A DNA stretch of 9,116 nt from Ignavibacteria bacterium (GCA_003233295.1 QILJ01000228.1:1-9116); one strand, 5' to 3'; positions 1 through 8,132 are shown, counted from the stretch's first letter. Numbers and translations are program-made. Notes: a model not told the origin generated them from the letters alone.

Positions 1-112
1 TTAACTCAATATTATGCTGCTATTAAGTTGTGGTTAATAAGGGGTTAAGAAAATGTTAAACTTTGATAATTTTTAAAGTGTTTTATTGAAGACTTTTTAT
101 TTTGTCGTTTGA
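1..112. other. Left-edge sequence without recognisable gene
   Basis: This AT-rich stretch has no convincing ORF on either strand. Frame 1 on the plus strand is open from the window edge to a TAA at 49-51, which is too short to identify. It may be decayed sequence of the transposase that starts to match at 113, but I see no motif to support that. Confidence 0.4.
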
Positions 113-220
113 ATGGATAAACTAGATTATAAACATTCCCCGTTAGGAAGTAATACAGGAAATAACTGCAATGGAAAACCCTATAAAACTATAATGACAG
201 ATGAAGGAGAAATAGAGTTG
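113..220 (+). pseudogene. IS256 (mutator) family transposase remnant
   Basis: An open frame beginning with ATG at 113 reads through conserved N-terminal sequence of mutator-type transposases. I can see YKHSPLGSNTGNN, then NGKPYKT, then TDEGEIEL. This matches the family pattern of GYEKHxPxGxNxGNxRNGxxxKTxxTxxGEIEL, which normally lies before the PRDRxGxFEP motif. Here the PRDR motif and the whole catalytic DDE domain are missing. About 36 residues survive from a protein usually near 400. The frame stays open through the repeat at 215-266 and stops at TGA 287-289, inside the terminator stem, giving a chimeric 58-codon ORF with no plausible function. The family call rests on recalled consensus, not a search. 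It is a dead fragment of a mobile element. Confidence 0.72.
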
Positions 221-266
221 CTACAATTTTTAGGTCGTACACTTTGTAGCGCACAGCGTGTAAAGT
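215..266 (+). repeat. Flanking direct repeat, copy 1
   Basis: This 52-bp segment runs from GAGTTGCTACAATTTTTAGG to GCACAGCGTGTAAAGT. It recurs in the same orientation at 8671-8721, with a few substitutions and one base more than that copy. It begins exactly where recognisable transposase coding sequence ends. Its 3' end, CACAGCGTGTAAAG, resembles the inner part of IS256-family terminal inverted repeats, which often carry GTGTAAA. It could therefore be an isolated insertion-sequence end or a dispersed intergenic repeat. The match between the copies is seen directly; the insertion-sequence reading is inference. Confidence 0.75.
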
Positions 267-274
267 CTCATATA

Positions 275-308
275 AAAAAACCAGTCTGATATTTCAGACT
301 GGTTTTTT
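275..308. terminator. Bidirectional rho-independent terminator
   Basis: The arms 275-289 and 294-308 are perfectly complementary over 15 bp around a TATT loop at 290-293. The stem core is CCAGTCTGA/TCAGACTGG. A run of six A on the left and six T on the right gives a U-tract for transcription in either direction. It lies 20 bases past the stop of the PorV-like gene, so it most likely ends the minus-strand operon. It would also stop transcripts entering from the transposase remnant on the left. Confidence 0.93.
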
Positions 309-328
309 GAGTAATAACAGATACTATA

Positions 329-1342
329 CTAGAATGCTCCGGAAATTGAGAACCTTAAAATACTACCCAATGCAGAATCAAAACTACTATAGGAAAAATC
401 AACTTTCCCTAAGAATGAACTTGAATCGAGTATAAATCCTGCACCAACAGTAACTGGACTCATATCATCTTGATTACGATTAGATGCCCAACCTGCTCTA
501 AGTACAACCATTTGAATTAAGGTATATTCAAGACCAACATTTATGTATTGTGTTCTATCACGTGCATCAACACCTTCCAGAGCTAAAAATACTTTATGAT
601 CTTTGTTCGGATCTGAAAATAGTTCCATAAGATCAGCGGCAATACCTATTTTAAATGTCTGAGGTATTGTAAATTCTTCATTCTCATAAAGCTGCTGAGA
701 AGAATAATTACGGATAGACATTGTAAGCATAATGCTCCTAATATCAGTATCGTACATTGTTCCAAAGTCAAATGCAATATCACCTATATTATTAGTTTTA
801 CCATTGCTTTCTATTACACCACCAATATAAGTGTCATTCTGTCCAAGATTTTGACTTATCCATTTTACGTTACCGCCAATGTAAAATTGTTCAGTCATCT
901 GAACACCATAACCAAGTCCTAATACCATTGCAGAAACGGTACCAACATCAACGGTAGTATATCCTTGAGTATTTTGAGCAATAGCGGTTCCATTAAATTT
1001 GCCATAGTTCATTATTTGGGCAGATAGAGCAAAAACGCCGATATTCTCAAAGTTCCATGAAAATGCCATATGAGCGACGCTCATATCGGCAAGCCATTGG
1101 GTATAATTGAAGTAAAAGGCACGATTTTCTACAGACCCCAATCCGGCAGGATTATAAAAAACACTACCAAGATCGTTTTTTGCAAAGTCTAGTATATCCG
1201 CCATTCCAGCTGCACGGGCGCTACCTCCGATACTTAGGAAGGTCATTCCTGCTTGTCCAAGGTTTTGTTTTCCCCCGGCAAACGCTGGATTGGTTGTTAT
1301 AAATAATAGTATCAAAAATGATACAAAAAAGATTTTTTTCAT
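329..1342 (-). CDS. PorV/PorQ family outer-membrane beta-barrel protein
   Basis: This 337-residue protein starts at ATG 1342, which has GGAGG eight bases upstream; an in-frame ATG at 1384 has no such site. Residues 1-22 form a signal peptide (MKKIFFVSFLILLF, cleavage near AFA/GG). The mature N-terminus carries the family hallmarks GSARAAGM (about 40-47) and FYNPAGLG (about 62-69). Alternating beta-strand sequence follows and the chain ends in Phe, as expected for a barrel inserted by the BAM machinery. Known members include PorV and PorQ of the type IX secretion system (FadL-like barrels); PorV binds cargo C-terminal domains and delivers them for surface attachment. It is the last gene of the operon, 51 bases after a secreted protein with a sorting-like C-terminus, which suggests a cargo-partner relation. 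Many clade genomes carry several paralogs, so it need not be the housekeeping PorV. Confidence 0.85.
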   Translation of the reverse strand: MKKIFFVSFLILLFITTNPAFAGGKQNLGQAGMTFLSIGGSARAAGMADILDFAKNDLGSVFYNPAGLGSVENRAFYFNYTQWLADMSVAHMAFSWNFENIGVFALSAQIMNYGKFNGTAIAQNTQGYTTVDVGTVSAMVLGLGYGVQMTEQFYIGGNVKWISQNLGQNDTYIGGVIESNGKTNNIGDIAFDFGTMYDTDIRSIMLTMSIRNYSSQQLYENEEFTIPQTFKIGIAADLMELFSDPNKDHKVFLALEGVDARDRTQYINVGLEYTLIQMVVLRAGWASNRNQDDMSPVTVGAGFILDSSSFLGKVDFSYSSFDSALGSILRFSISGAF

Positions 1343-1350
1343 GAGTATAA

Positions 1351-1355
1351 CCTCC
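1351..1355 (-). promoter_or_regulatory. Ribosome binding site of the PorV-like gene
   Basis: GGAGG on the minus strand lies eight bases before ATG 1342. It sets the start at MKKIFFVSF, which opens a clean signal peptide, and excludes the longer reading from 1384. Confidence 0.85.
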
Positions 1356-1393
1356 ATTTTGAAGGAAAAATATTTTAAATTCATTATTCCTCA

Positions 1394-3508
1394 CTATCTA
1401 ATAATGATAAATTTATCAACATAACTGCCTAGAGCACTGTCAATTTTATAAATATATACATCACTGACAATGTATTGGTTATAATCAGTACGTAAATCCC
1501 ATGATTCATTACCACTTCCATCAGTGTGCTCTATTTTATGTACATAATCACCAGCACTTGTATAAATAGTAATAGTGCATTTTGCCGGGAGACCTGTGAA
1601 TAGAATTTTATCAGCTTCACCCGGGAAAGTAAAACCAGCGGCACTGTAAGGATTAGGAACAACCCTAATATCCTCTAAACTTCCTGCACTGGTAATTGGA
1701 GCAACAGCAGGTGAAACACCTTCTGGAGCCCAACCAGTCCAGCAGTACCATCTTCCACTTTCAAGTGATACACCCGGATCTTCCCAGTTCTGACTTCCAT
1801 CATCATAAGCAACAAGATAGTAGAAGTATTGAAATCCGCCGCTTAAGTCTTCGTCAATATATTCATTTTCTATACCATCATATACCACATGGTAAACACT
1901 ATCTCTGGCACCAGTAGCTCTGTATAAACGGTAACCCGCAAAATCTTCTACACCTGTGTCAAAATCTTTATCAAGTCTAGATTCATCCGACCAGGAGATT
2001 TTGATTTTAGGTCCTTCTGCAGTTACATCAAAATTAGCAGGAGGTCGCGGTGCATCAGGAACATCAAATCTGGCATATGTTTTACCATCTGCACCAACTT
2101 TAACACCATTTACATTCCAGTTAGCTTCCTTTAATGTTTTTAACACAGAATCACGACCGGTTTTAAATATTGTTTCAATTTCATCCATAATAGAACCATT
2201 GTAATTAGCGTCAAATGCTTTTTTACCATATTCTTGAGTCAATTCAACATTGATACCACCGGAAGCTACAACTTGTACTAAGTTAATGGATTGACCAAAT
2301 TCCAAATCAAAAGGACCATAAGATCTATAACCACTAGGTAAGTTGATCAAAGGATCGATCTCATTGTGTGGTGTATTTAAAGGCCAGTGATTCCCTTCGG
2401 TAAATAAAGCTTCGTACTGATCCTGCATTGTTTTCGGAATTTTCCCAAGATCAAAGTCACGCTCTTGTTTAATAGTAGTACTTCTAGGCTGGCTTGGATC
2501 ATCTACTTTATTTGTAGCTGATTGATCCACATGAAGAGCACCCATTATTATCCATGCTGGCGATAATAGTTCGGTGAATCCTTCATTAGCTGCAGCAGTA
2601 TTACTAGGATCTCCCCAATCTTTTTCAGGGCTATCTTTGTTATCGCCGTCATAAAAAAGATAAAAACGTCGATCATTTCCTTTATCTGCAAATGGCTGAA
2701 TATATTCACCCACTGCATCGTTTGCACCAAATGATTTGTCTCGTCCTAGGTGAGAATTCCAAGGATTTTCCACTTGTGCCCACCAAAATCCTTCAACCTT
2801 CTGGTTTTCCATGATCTGAGACCATTCTGGATTAGGCCAAACAAGCGGAGGATCTTCGGTAAGACCGTACATCTTACCATTATTAGTAAGTGTTATATCA
2901 TTTAAAACATAATCTTGATGTTTTGGTGTACTATAACCGTACATCCATCGTTCATATTCTACTCCCATTGTATAACGCCAGACTGATTGTATTGCTCTCT
3001 CTGTAATCAGTGTCGGATCAATTTCAGTATTACCCTCATGCGCCTTGATGAAATCTTCACCGGAATCAAGAATAATACTTACACCGTTTACCGTCACTAC
3101 AGGTTGTGCCCATCTCTGAACTACTTTCTGAGTAACAGGGAAAAGCGCTGTTTGATTAGTTTGAGGTGTCCAATAAGGCAGATAATCGTAATCGTACGTA
3201 CGATACATACCGGATGTCCAGTAGCCATATAAGGTTCCATTAGGCCCAGTCCAATTTCTACATCCAGCGGTTGTGCCAAGTTTTCTAACATTAGCGCCCC
3301 AAAGTTCTTGAATTCCTCCGTTCGGAAACCTTACACGCCCACCTGGCCATGCATATTGGCCTCCCCAGCCTTCAGCGCCATCATATTCAGCAATAACCCA
3401 TAAGCGACCTATCCGCATATAATGTCGCCCAGTATTTGCTCGGGCTATCTCATTAAACGCAACAATCAAGAGCATGAATACACTTATAAATATCAATAGT
3501 TTTTTCAT
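1394..3508 (-). CDS. Secreted fibronectin III protein with C-terminal sorting-like domain
   Basis: This 704-residue protein has a signal peptide at 1-24 (cleavage near ARA/NT). The N-terminal part (about 28-120) is rich in Gly, Trp and Tyr and belongs to no family I recognise. The middle contains YVLNDITLTNNG (200-211), RRFYLFYDGDN (280-290) and SYGPFDLEFGQ (396-406), which look like conserved parts of large secreted proteins of this clade. A fibronectin III domain covers about 485-575 (APRPPANFDV to YYLVAYDDGS). The last roughly 90 residues start at VVPNPY (616-621), pass through WDL (663-665) and end in KFIIIR; this is the layout of FlgD-like/type IX C-terminal sorting domains. A weak GAGAG precedes ATG 3508 by eight bases. 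The gene lies between the TonB-dependent receptor (41 bases) and the PorV-like gene (51 bases). No catalytic motif is visible, so a surface adhesin, binding or structural role is inference. Confidence 0.8.
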   Translation of the reverse strand: MKKLLIFISVFMLLIVAFNEIARANTGRHYMRIGRLWVIAEYDGAEGWGGQYAWPGGRVRFPNGGIQELWGANVRKLGTTAGCRNWTGPNGTLYGYWTSGMYRTYDYDYLPYWTPQTNQTALFPVTQKVVQRWAQPVVTVNGVSIILDSGEDFIKAHEGNTEIDPTLITERAIQSVWRYTMGVEYERWMYGYSTPKHQDYVLNDITLTNNGKMYGLTEDPPLVWPNPEWSQIMENQKVEGFWWAQVENPWNSHLGRDKSFGANDAVGEYIQPFADKGNDRRFYLFYDGDNKDSPEKDWGDPSNTAAANEGFTELLSPAWIIMGALHVDQSATNKVDDPSQPRSTTIKQERDFDLGKIPKTMQDQYEALFTEGNHWPLNTPHNEIDPLINLPSGYRSYGPFDLEFGQSINLVQVVASGGINVELTQEYGKKAFDANYNGSIMDEIETIFKTGRDSVLKTLKEANWNVNGVKVGADGKTYARFDVPDAPRPPANFDVTAEGPKIKISWSDESRLDKDFDTGVEDFAGYRLYRATGARDSVYHVVYDGIENEYIDEDLSGGFQYFYYLVAYDDGSQNWEDPGVSLESGRWYCWTGWAPEGVSPAVAPITSAGSLEDIRVVPNPYSAAGFTFPGEADKILFTGLPAKCTITIYTSAGDYVHKIEHTDGSGNESWDLRTDYNQYIVSDVYIYKIDSALGSYVDKFIIIR

Positions 3509-3549
3509 AATTTATACTCTCTTTTAAATTTATTTTATAAAAACAGTTA

Positions 3550-6500
3550 TTAAAATTCAAGCTTTATACCAAGTAAGAAAGATCTTGGATTTAAAGATAA
3601 AGCAAAGTCTTTTCCAGGTGCTATTGGGGCACGGTAATTTCCATCTTTGTCTTTCCAGTTTTCTGTAAACACGTTATTACCATTGTTATCTTCAACCTCG
3701 CCAACTTCTTTACCAAGTCCGCTTTCACCGTCAACAAATTGAGTGAAATATCTCTCTTGTTCTCTAGTTTCAAGAACACTTAGATTAAGATTCTTATAAT
3801 TAAATACATTTCTTACATCCAAATATAATCGGATATTTAAGAAATCAGTTAATTTAAGTAGTTTGCTTAATCTAAAATTCGTAGTATAATTATCTACCCA
3901 ATAATAAATTGATCTTACTTCACGAGTAGGTATATTAGTCGGATTATAAATCAGTTTTGCACCGCCGGTCCAAAATTGATTTATACTTAAGCTCCAATCA
4001 CCCCATAGTTTTCCAAAATCTGTTGGAGTATGAATGTTTATATTAGCAATAAAGCCAGGTGTTGTTTGAGGTTGTTCTTTTGTTGCTGGATAAAGTAAAT
4101 AGGCAACTAAAGGATCTTGGTTAAATTGCTGAATACCATAATTACCAGATTGTTCAAGCATATAGTTCATATTGATCCAACCAGTAACAAATCGTCCCAT
4201 TCTTTTAGTAACTTGTACTTCAACTCCACGGATAGTCTGATATTGGTTATTCCTTTTAGAATCGTATCCTGCAGCGCCTTTGTTAACACCTTCATAATTC
4301 CTAAAATCACCAACAGCATGACTTCCAGATAAACCGTCAACGCGAATATTACCAATTTGTTGTGAATTATCTTTTGAGTAGAAATACGCACGTATTAACC
4401 ATTCGTTTCCGATACTTTGTTCAAAACCAACTTCATATGCTGATGTTTTAGCAGGTTCTAGATTTGGATATCCAATTCCTCTTATATCACCTTGAGGATT
4501 ACCAAAGGCCCAGCTTTCTGAATAAAGACCGTATCGGTTGAGTGTAGTTGGTTCACTATAATAAATACCAAAATTAAAAAAGAATTTTGTGAATTCATGA
4601 ATCGGATGTGAGAATGAGATACGCGGAGCTAAATATGTATATGATTTACTAGCCTCTTTGGGTAGATCATCAGGTGTAGCATAACCTGCAGTTCCACCTC
4701 TAGCCCATAACATTGAGTACATGTTATCAGGGGCATAAATATATCCATTAGCTGCGAAATGCTCTACGCGCAGACCAATATTGGCGATTAAGCCGCCATA
4801 TTCTATCTTATCCTGTACATAACCTGCAAATTGATAAGGAGTGCGGTCAAAATTAATAAAATCACCAGCAGCGGGGTCAAGAATTATACTACCGGCAACC
4901 CAGTTATCCTTTACAACATGATCAGAACCAAACATAAATCCGAACTTTAACATGTGCTGATTATTAAGCTGACTGGTCATGTCAAAATTTAATAAATGGC
5001 TCCTAACGGATGATACATCTGTAACTCTACCGCCACCAGAAAAAGCATAAGTACCGGTTACATCTTGTAAACTCTCGCTGCCATGCACCCAGCCAATTGG
5101 AGCTTCGTCAAACTCAACACCGCCAATTGTTTTTACACCAGTTCTATCTCTAGCTGCAGCTCTGTTCGTTTTTGAGTCTGTGGTGAAATAACTATACCTT
5201 ACTTCATAATATGTAGAGGAACTTAAAGTATGAGTAAATTTGAATCCGATTTGTGATGTTTTAACATCAAGTGGATTATTGTAGGCTAAGTAATATTTAG
5301 AATTAGGACTTACAGCTGGACTATTTGAACCAACATCATAGCCATAATTTAGAATACCCTGGTTTCCCCAACTATTACCATTTGTACTAGTCTCAGTTTC
5401 CCCATAAAGTCCGCTGACCGTAAGGTTCATTGACTGAGCTAGTTGGAAGTGGAGTTTTCCTTCAAGTGATAATACTTGGTTATATCCTCTTATTGTAGGG
5501 AAAACAGGTAAAATACGGTTGTATTTAACCCCTACTAAAAATCCAGAGTTTTTCAAACCGATAGGACCACTAATTCCAAGGTCTAAGTAATGATCAGGTG
5601 CATCACCATAATCAATAGGTCTATGCTGATATTGCCACACTTCCTGAAGTTGCTGTGGTGTCCAATCACTTTTACCCATATAACCTTCGGAGTTACGTGT
5701 GTTTGTTAATGAATTCCAGCCCATAAAAATAGTGTTTCCTTCAATATCTTTGACTTCGTTGAAAGAATTTGCACCACCGTAGATCTTTTGATCGTATTGA
5801 TCAGGACCATACGCACCCGGACCAAAATGTTTCTTTTGTGCAGGAGCCATCCTATAATCAGCAGACCCTGAGAATTTAGGTCCACCATTTTTTGTAATAA
5901 CATTGAACATACCAGAGCGTAAATTTCCATATTCTGCATTAAACCCACCTTTCAGTATCTGTATTTCCTGTACTGTAGCTGAATTAGTAGGAGTATATGT
6001 TTTGTTATTCAGTTTATCTGTTCTTTCAAGACCATCAACTTGAAAACTTATCTGGTCGCTACCGCCGCCTCTAATTTGTACTTCCATTCTATTTTCAGCT
6101 ACGGTAATACCTGGCTCTAAACTGACAGCATCCATAATATCGCTAACTGGTAAGGCTGAAGCTTCTTCACTTGTGAAAGTAGCCTGACTTGAACCGACAT
6201 CTCTTTCAACTAATGGTCGTTTAGCAGTTATAACAACTTCTTCAGCCTTTATTGATTCATTAGAAAGACTAAAATTAAGCGAAGTTGTTTGATCAGCTGA
6301 TACCCTAACACTTTGTTGTACAACAGTAGTGTATCCGATCATTGATGCCCGAACTGAGTAATTACCAGGTCGGATATTCAATATATAAAAGAATCCATCT
6401 TGATCTGTTGCAGCCCCCAATTGAGTGTCTAAAATCAGGATGTTCACACCCACTAGTGGATCGCCGGTATTAGCATCAATAATTTTACCAGATATTTTCC

Positions 6501-6600
6501 CTGTAGTACCAGCCATTAAGCTGATAGGGATGGCTACAAGAAATGTCACCATAAGGAATAGGAGGAGTTTCTTAAAAGACCTATTCGTAAAAAATATCAT
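3550..6600 (-). CDS. TonB-dependent outer-membrane receptor with carboxypeptidase-regulatory-like domain
   Basis: This 1016-residue receptor starts at ATG 6600, five bases after GGAGG; the ATG at 6612 overlaps that site and is unlikely. A signal peptide ends near residue 30 (ISLMAG). A carboxypeptidase-regulatory-like beta-sandwich follows (about 34-116; GKISGKIIDANTGDPLVGVN, later YSVRASMIGYTT). A TonB-box-like EEVVITAK lies at about 120-127 and the plug domain at about 128-245, including QIRGGGSDQISFQVDG and NAEYGNLRSGMFNVIT. The rest is a 22-strand-type barrel ending in LGIKLEF with a terminal Phe. Such receptors use TonB-ExbBD energy to import large substrates, and SusC-type relatives work with a SusD lipoprotein. 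No SusD is present here, and the partner appears instead to be the fibronectin III protein directly downstream. The ligand cannot be predicted. Confidence 0.92.
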   Translation of the reverse strand: MIFFTNRSFKKLLLFLMVTFLVAIPISLMAGTTGKISGKIIDANTGDPLVGVNILILDTQLGAATDQDGFFYILNIRPGNYSVRASMIGYTTVVQQSVRVSADQTTSLNFSLSNESIKAEEVVITAKRPLVERDVGSSQATFTSEEASALPVSDIMDAVSLEPGITVAENRMEVQIRGGGSDQISFQVDGLERTDKLNNKTYTPTNSATVQEIQILKGGFNAEYGNLRSGMFNVITKNGGPKFSGSADYRMAPAQKKHFGPGAYGPDQYDQKIYGGANSFNEVKDIEGNTIFMGWNSLTNTRNSEGYMGKSDWTPQQLQEVWQYQHRPIDYGDAPDHYLDLGISGPIGLKNSGFLVGVKYNRILPVFPTIRGYNQVLSLEGKLHFQLAQSMNLTVSGLYGETETSTNGNSWGNQGILNYGYDVGSNSPAVSPNSKYYLAYNNPLDVKTSQIGFKFTHTLSSSTYYEVRYSYFTTDSKTNRAAARDRTGVKTIGGVEFDEAPIGWVHGSESLQDVTGTYAFSGGGRVTDVSSVRSHLLNFDMTSQLNNQHMLKFGFMFGSDHVVKDNWVAGSIILDPAAGDFINFDRTPYQFAGYVQDKIEYGGLIANIGLRVEHFAANGYIYAPDNMYSMLWARGGTAGYATPDDLPKEASKSYTYLAPRISFSHPIHEFTKFFFNFGIYYSEPTTLNRYGLYSESWAFGNPQGDIRGIGYPNLEPAKTSAYEVGFEQSIGNEWLIRAYFYSKDNSQQIGNIRVDGLSGSHAVGDFRNYEGVNKGAAGYDSKRNNQYQTIRGVEVQVTKRMGRFVTGWINMNYMLEQSGNYGIQQFNQDPLVAYLLYPATKEQPQTTPGFIANINIHTPTDFGKLWGDWSLSINQFWTGGAKLIYNPTNIPTREVRSIYYWVDNYTTNFRLSKLLKLTDFLNIRLYLDVRNVFNYKNLNLSVLETREQERYFTQFVDGESGLGKEVGEVEDNNGNNVFTENWKDKDGNYRAPIAPGKDFALSLNPRSFLLGIKLEF

Positions 6601-6605
6601 TGTTG

Positions 6606-6610
6606 CCTCC
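6606..6610 (-). promoter_or_regulatory. Ribosome binding site of the TonB-dependent receptor
   Basis: GGAGG lies five bases before ATG 6600 on the minus strand. The first G of this site is the last base of the upstream ATG at 6612, so initiation there would leave no ribosome binding site. This supports the shorter protein, MIFFTNRSFKK. Confidence 0.85.
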
Positions 6611-6629
6611 ATATTTAATTAATTAAATA

Positions 6630-6651
6630 ATGTCTAATATGAATAAGACAT
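6630..6651. repeat. Inverted repeat in the receptor leader
   Basis: ATGTCT (6630-6635) and AGACAT (6646-6651) are complementary across a 10-base spacer, with partial pairing continuing inward. An 8-base direct repeat, ATATGAAT, overlaps it at 6637-6644 and 6650-6657. It lies 29 to 50 bases upstream of the receptor start. It could be an operator half-site pair or a weak leader hairpin. In sequence this rich in A and T it could also be chance. Confidence 0.35.
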
Positions 6652-6670
6652 ATGAATTTGTTTGTGTTTC

Positions 6671-6691
6671 TTGCAGCCTCCTTCGCAGCAA
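6671..6691 (-). promoter_or_regulatory. Leader hairpin with a GGA-containing loop
   Basis: On the minus strand the sequence reads TTGCTGC, GAAGGAG, GCTGCAA. The 7-base arms pair with one T-T mismatch, so the loop GAAGGAG is exposed about 80 bases before the receptor start. The loop resembles a Shine-Dalgarno sequence but no start codon follows at a usable distance. Hairpins presenting GGA in the loop are typical of CsrA/RsmA targets, but that regulator is not shown to exist in this organism. It might instead mark a lost small gene. Confidence 0.35.
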
Positions 6692-6751
6692 ATTATGTAA
6701 TGAAATTAGTTAATTTATTATTTGTTACCTGTTATCTCTAATAAGTAAATA

Positions 6752-8119
6752 TTAGCGCTGAATCTCTTCTTCCATCCAATTAGGATTATGTATTTCTGTT
6801 TCTACTGTTGAGTGTACCAATGTATAAATATGATTTCCATTTTTATCAACAAATATAAAACGTTGTTTCCCAGTTCCTGTTGAAAAATAATCCCAAATAG
6901 CGTAAGGTTTTAAATCCATATTCATTGGTCTATTCTCAATTTCATCTGGTTTCCCATAAATAATAAATACTCGTCCCATATCACTATTTAGTCCATTCTT
7001 GAAATTTTTATTGGCGTAATTGATTCTTGTAAAACAGTCCTGCATAAACTCATTCTCCGGTGTTTCCGGATAAGGGTCTCTTGAATGCCAGAAATTGACT
7101 AAAAAATTTCTTTTCCCGTTATTATTCAGTCTATCGTACAATTCCAATTCATTCCTAGAAGCAAAATACTTGATTTGATCTCTATATTTTTGAATATCTT
7201 CCTCTGACATGGGAAGAGGTTCTTCGTCTGTTAAAGGATTGTGAATAGTAAATTTATTTTTTTCTATAACAGATTTTCCTGTTGTAACATCGGTCACAGA
7301 AACAGATACCCAATAATTCCCAGGCTCCAAATCTCTAACATCTAGAGTTTTTGACTGAATGCATGATGTTCCTGAAAAGGCAATCGTTTGTGTTGGTGAA
7401 TATAAAAGTGAGTCACCAAACTGATTTGTAATTAAAAAGTTAGAGTTAAAAGTAGATTTATTATTAGCATTTGAAATTACCAGGTTGTATATCTCGTAGT
7501 AAATATAAAGTAATGATGTTGTATAGGCATATTTCCTTGATGGATTTGGAATAACAGTTTTATTTCCTTTAATGAAAGATTTATTACTTTTATCAGAAGA
7601 AAAAAATGATGCAAATTGAATCGTGCTTATATTTAAAGAGTTATTAAAGGCAGGTACTTTCAATAAGCCTGATATCTTGCTTTCCGAATTTGAATTATCA
7701 TCAGTTACTTTCATCTCCAAATTATAAATTCCAGGAAGAAGATCAATAACCATCTGATCAATTATTCCATTCTTACCATCTTTTGATTCCTCAACTGAAT
7801 TAACTCGTAATTTTTTATTCTTAGAATTATTTAGAACAACTTCATCGTCGGAATTAGTTACTAATAAGGAGATTGAGATAGAAGCTATATAATTATCAGA
7901 TGTGTTTGCAAAAGTTAGTTCATCGGATGGAATGGAATAGTATATCTCAAGTTGTGTATAACCCTGTGATCCTCTATAATAATTTACATCAAGCCAAAAC
8001 TTAGGAGATACTTCACTTCTTGTTGGGAAATACTCAGAAGTTGAATATCCATTTAAGATAGATGCAGAGAATAAAATAAATATAAACCAATAGAACAAAT
8101 GTAAATTACTTTTTTTCAA
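6752..8119 (-). CDS. GWxTD domain-containing exported protein
   Basis: This 455-residue protein starts with TTG at 8119. GGAG lies nine bases upstream, an in-frame TAA stands two codons before the start, and no in-frame ATG occurs in the signal region, so the TTG start is well supported. Residues 1-24 form a hydrophobic signal peptide (LFYWFIFILFSASIL). About 40-295 is predicted beta-rich, with two LxPGxY-type turns (LLPGIYNLEM at 127-136, LEPGNYWVSV at 264-273). The C-terminal GWxTD domain (about 305-450) shows FLVNFWHSRDPYPETPENEF (339-358), RINYANKNF, GRVFIIYGKPDEIENRP, then FIFVD and LVHST. The name-giving GWxTD motif itself is degenerate here: G-L-N-S-D at 376-380. Family members are common in Ignavibacteria, Calditrichota, Gemmatimonadota and Acidobacteria, usually near outer-membrane or secreted proteins, with no established function. 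The gene is 151 bases upstream of the receptor, so it may be the first gene of the same operon. Confidence 0.88.
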   Translation of the reverse strand: MKKSNLHLFYWFIFILFSASILNGYSTSEYFPTRSEVSPKFWLDVNYYRGSQGYTQLEIYYSIPSDELTFANTSDNYIASISISLLVTNSDDEVVLNNSKNKKLRVNSVEESKDGKNGIIDQMVIDLLPGIYNLEMKVTDDNSNSESKISGLLKVPAFNNSLNISTIQFASFFSSDKSNKSFIKGNKTVIPNPSRKYAYTTSLLYIYYEIYNLVISNANNKSTFNSNFLITNQFGDSLLYSPTQTIAFSGTSCIQSKTLDVRDLEPGNYWVSVSVTDVTTGKSVIEKNKFTIHNPLTDEEPLPMSEEDIQKYRDQIKYFASRNELELYDRLNNNGKRNFLVNFWHSRDPYPETPENEFMQDCFTRINYANKNFKNGLNSDMGRVFIIYGKPDEIENRPMNMDLKPYAIWDYFSTGTGKQRFIFVDKNGNHIYTLVHSTVETEIHNPNWMEEEIQR

Positions 8120-8128
8120 ACTTTAATT

Positions 8129-8132
8129 CTCC
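8129..8132 (-). promoter_or_regulatory. Ribosome binding site fixing the TTG start of the GWxTD gene
   Basis: GGAG on the minus strand lies nine bases before TTG 8119. The TAA at 8125-8123 closes the frame just upstream, so no earlier start is possible. This makes the rare TTG initiation codon the best choice. Confidence 0.75.

Noticed and set aside
215..266. Integron attC site
   Set aside because: The segment lacks paired core sites (GTTRRRY/RYYYAAC) and a long imperfect palindrome, and no cassette structure surrounds it.
1696..3232. Plus-strand open frames of 73, 82 and 81 codons
   Set aside because: They lie wholly inside the fibronectin III protein gene on the other strand and show no motifs or start signals.
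4117..5948. Additional 71-80 codon frames on both strands
   Set aside because: They are shadows of the TonB-dependent receptor gene, which has full-length domain support.
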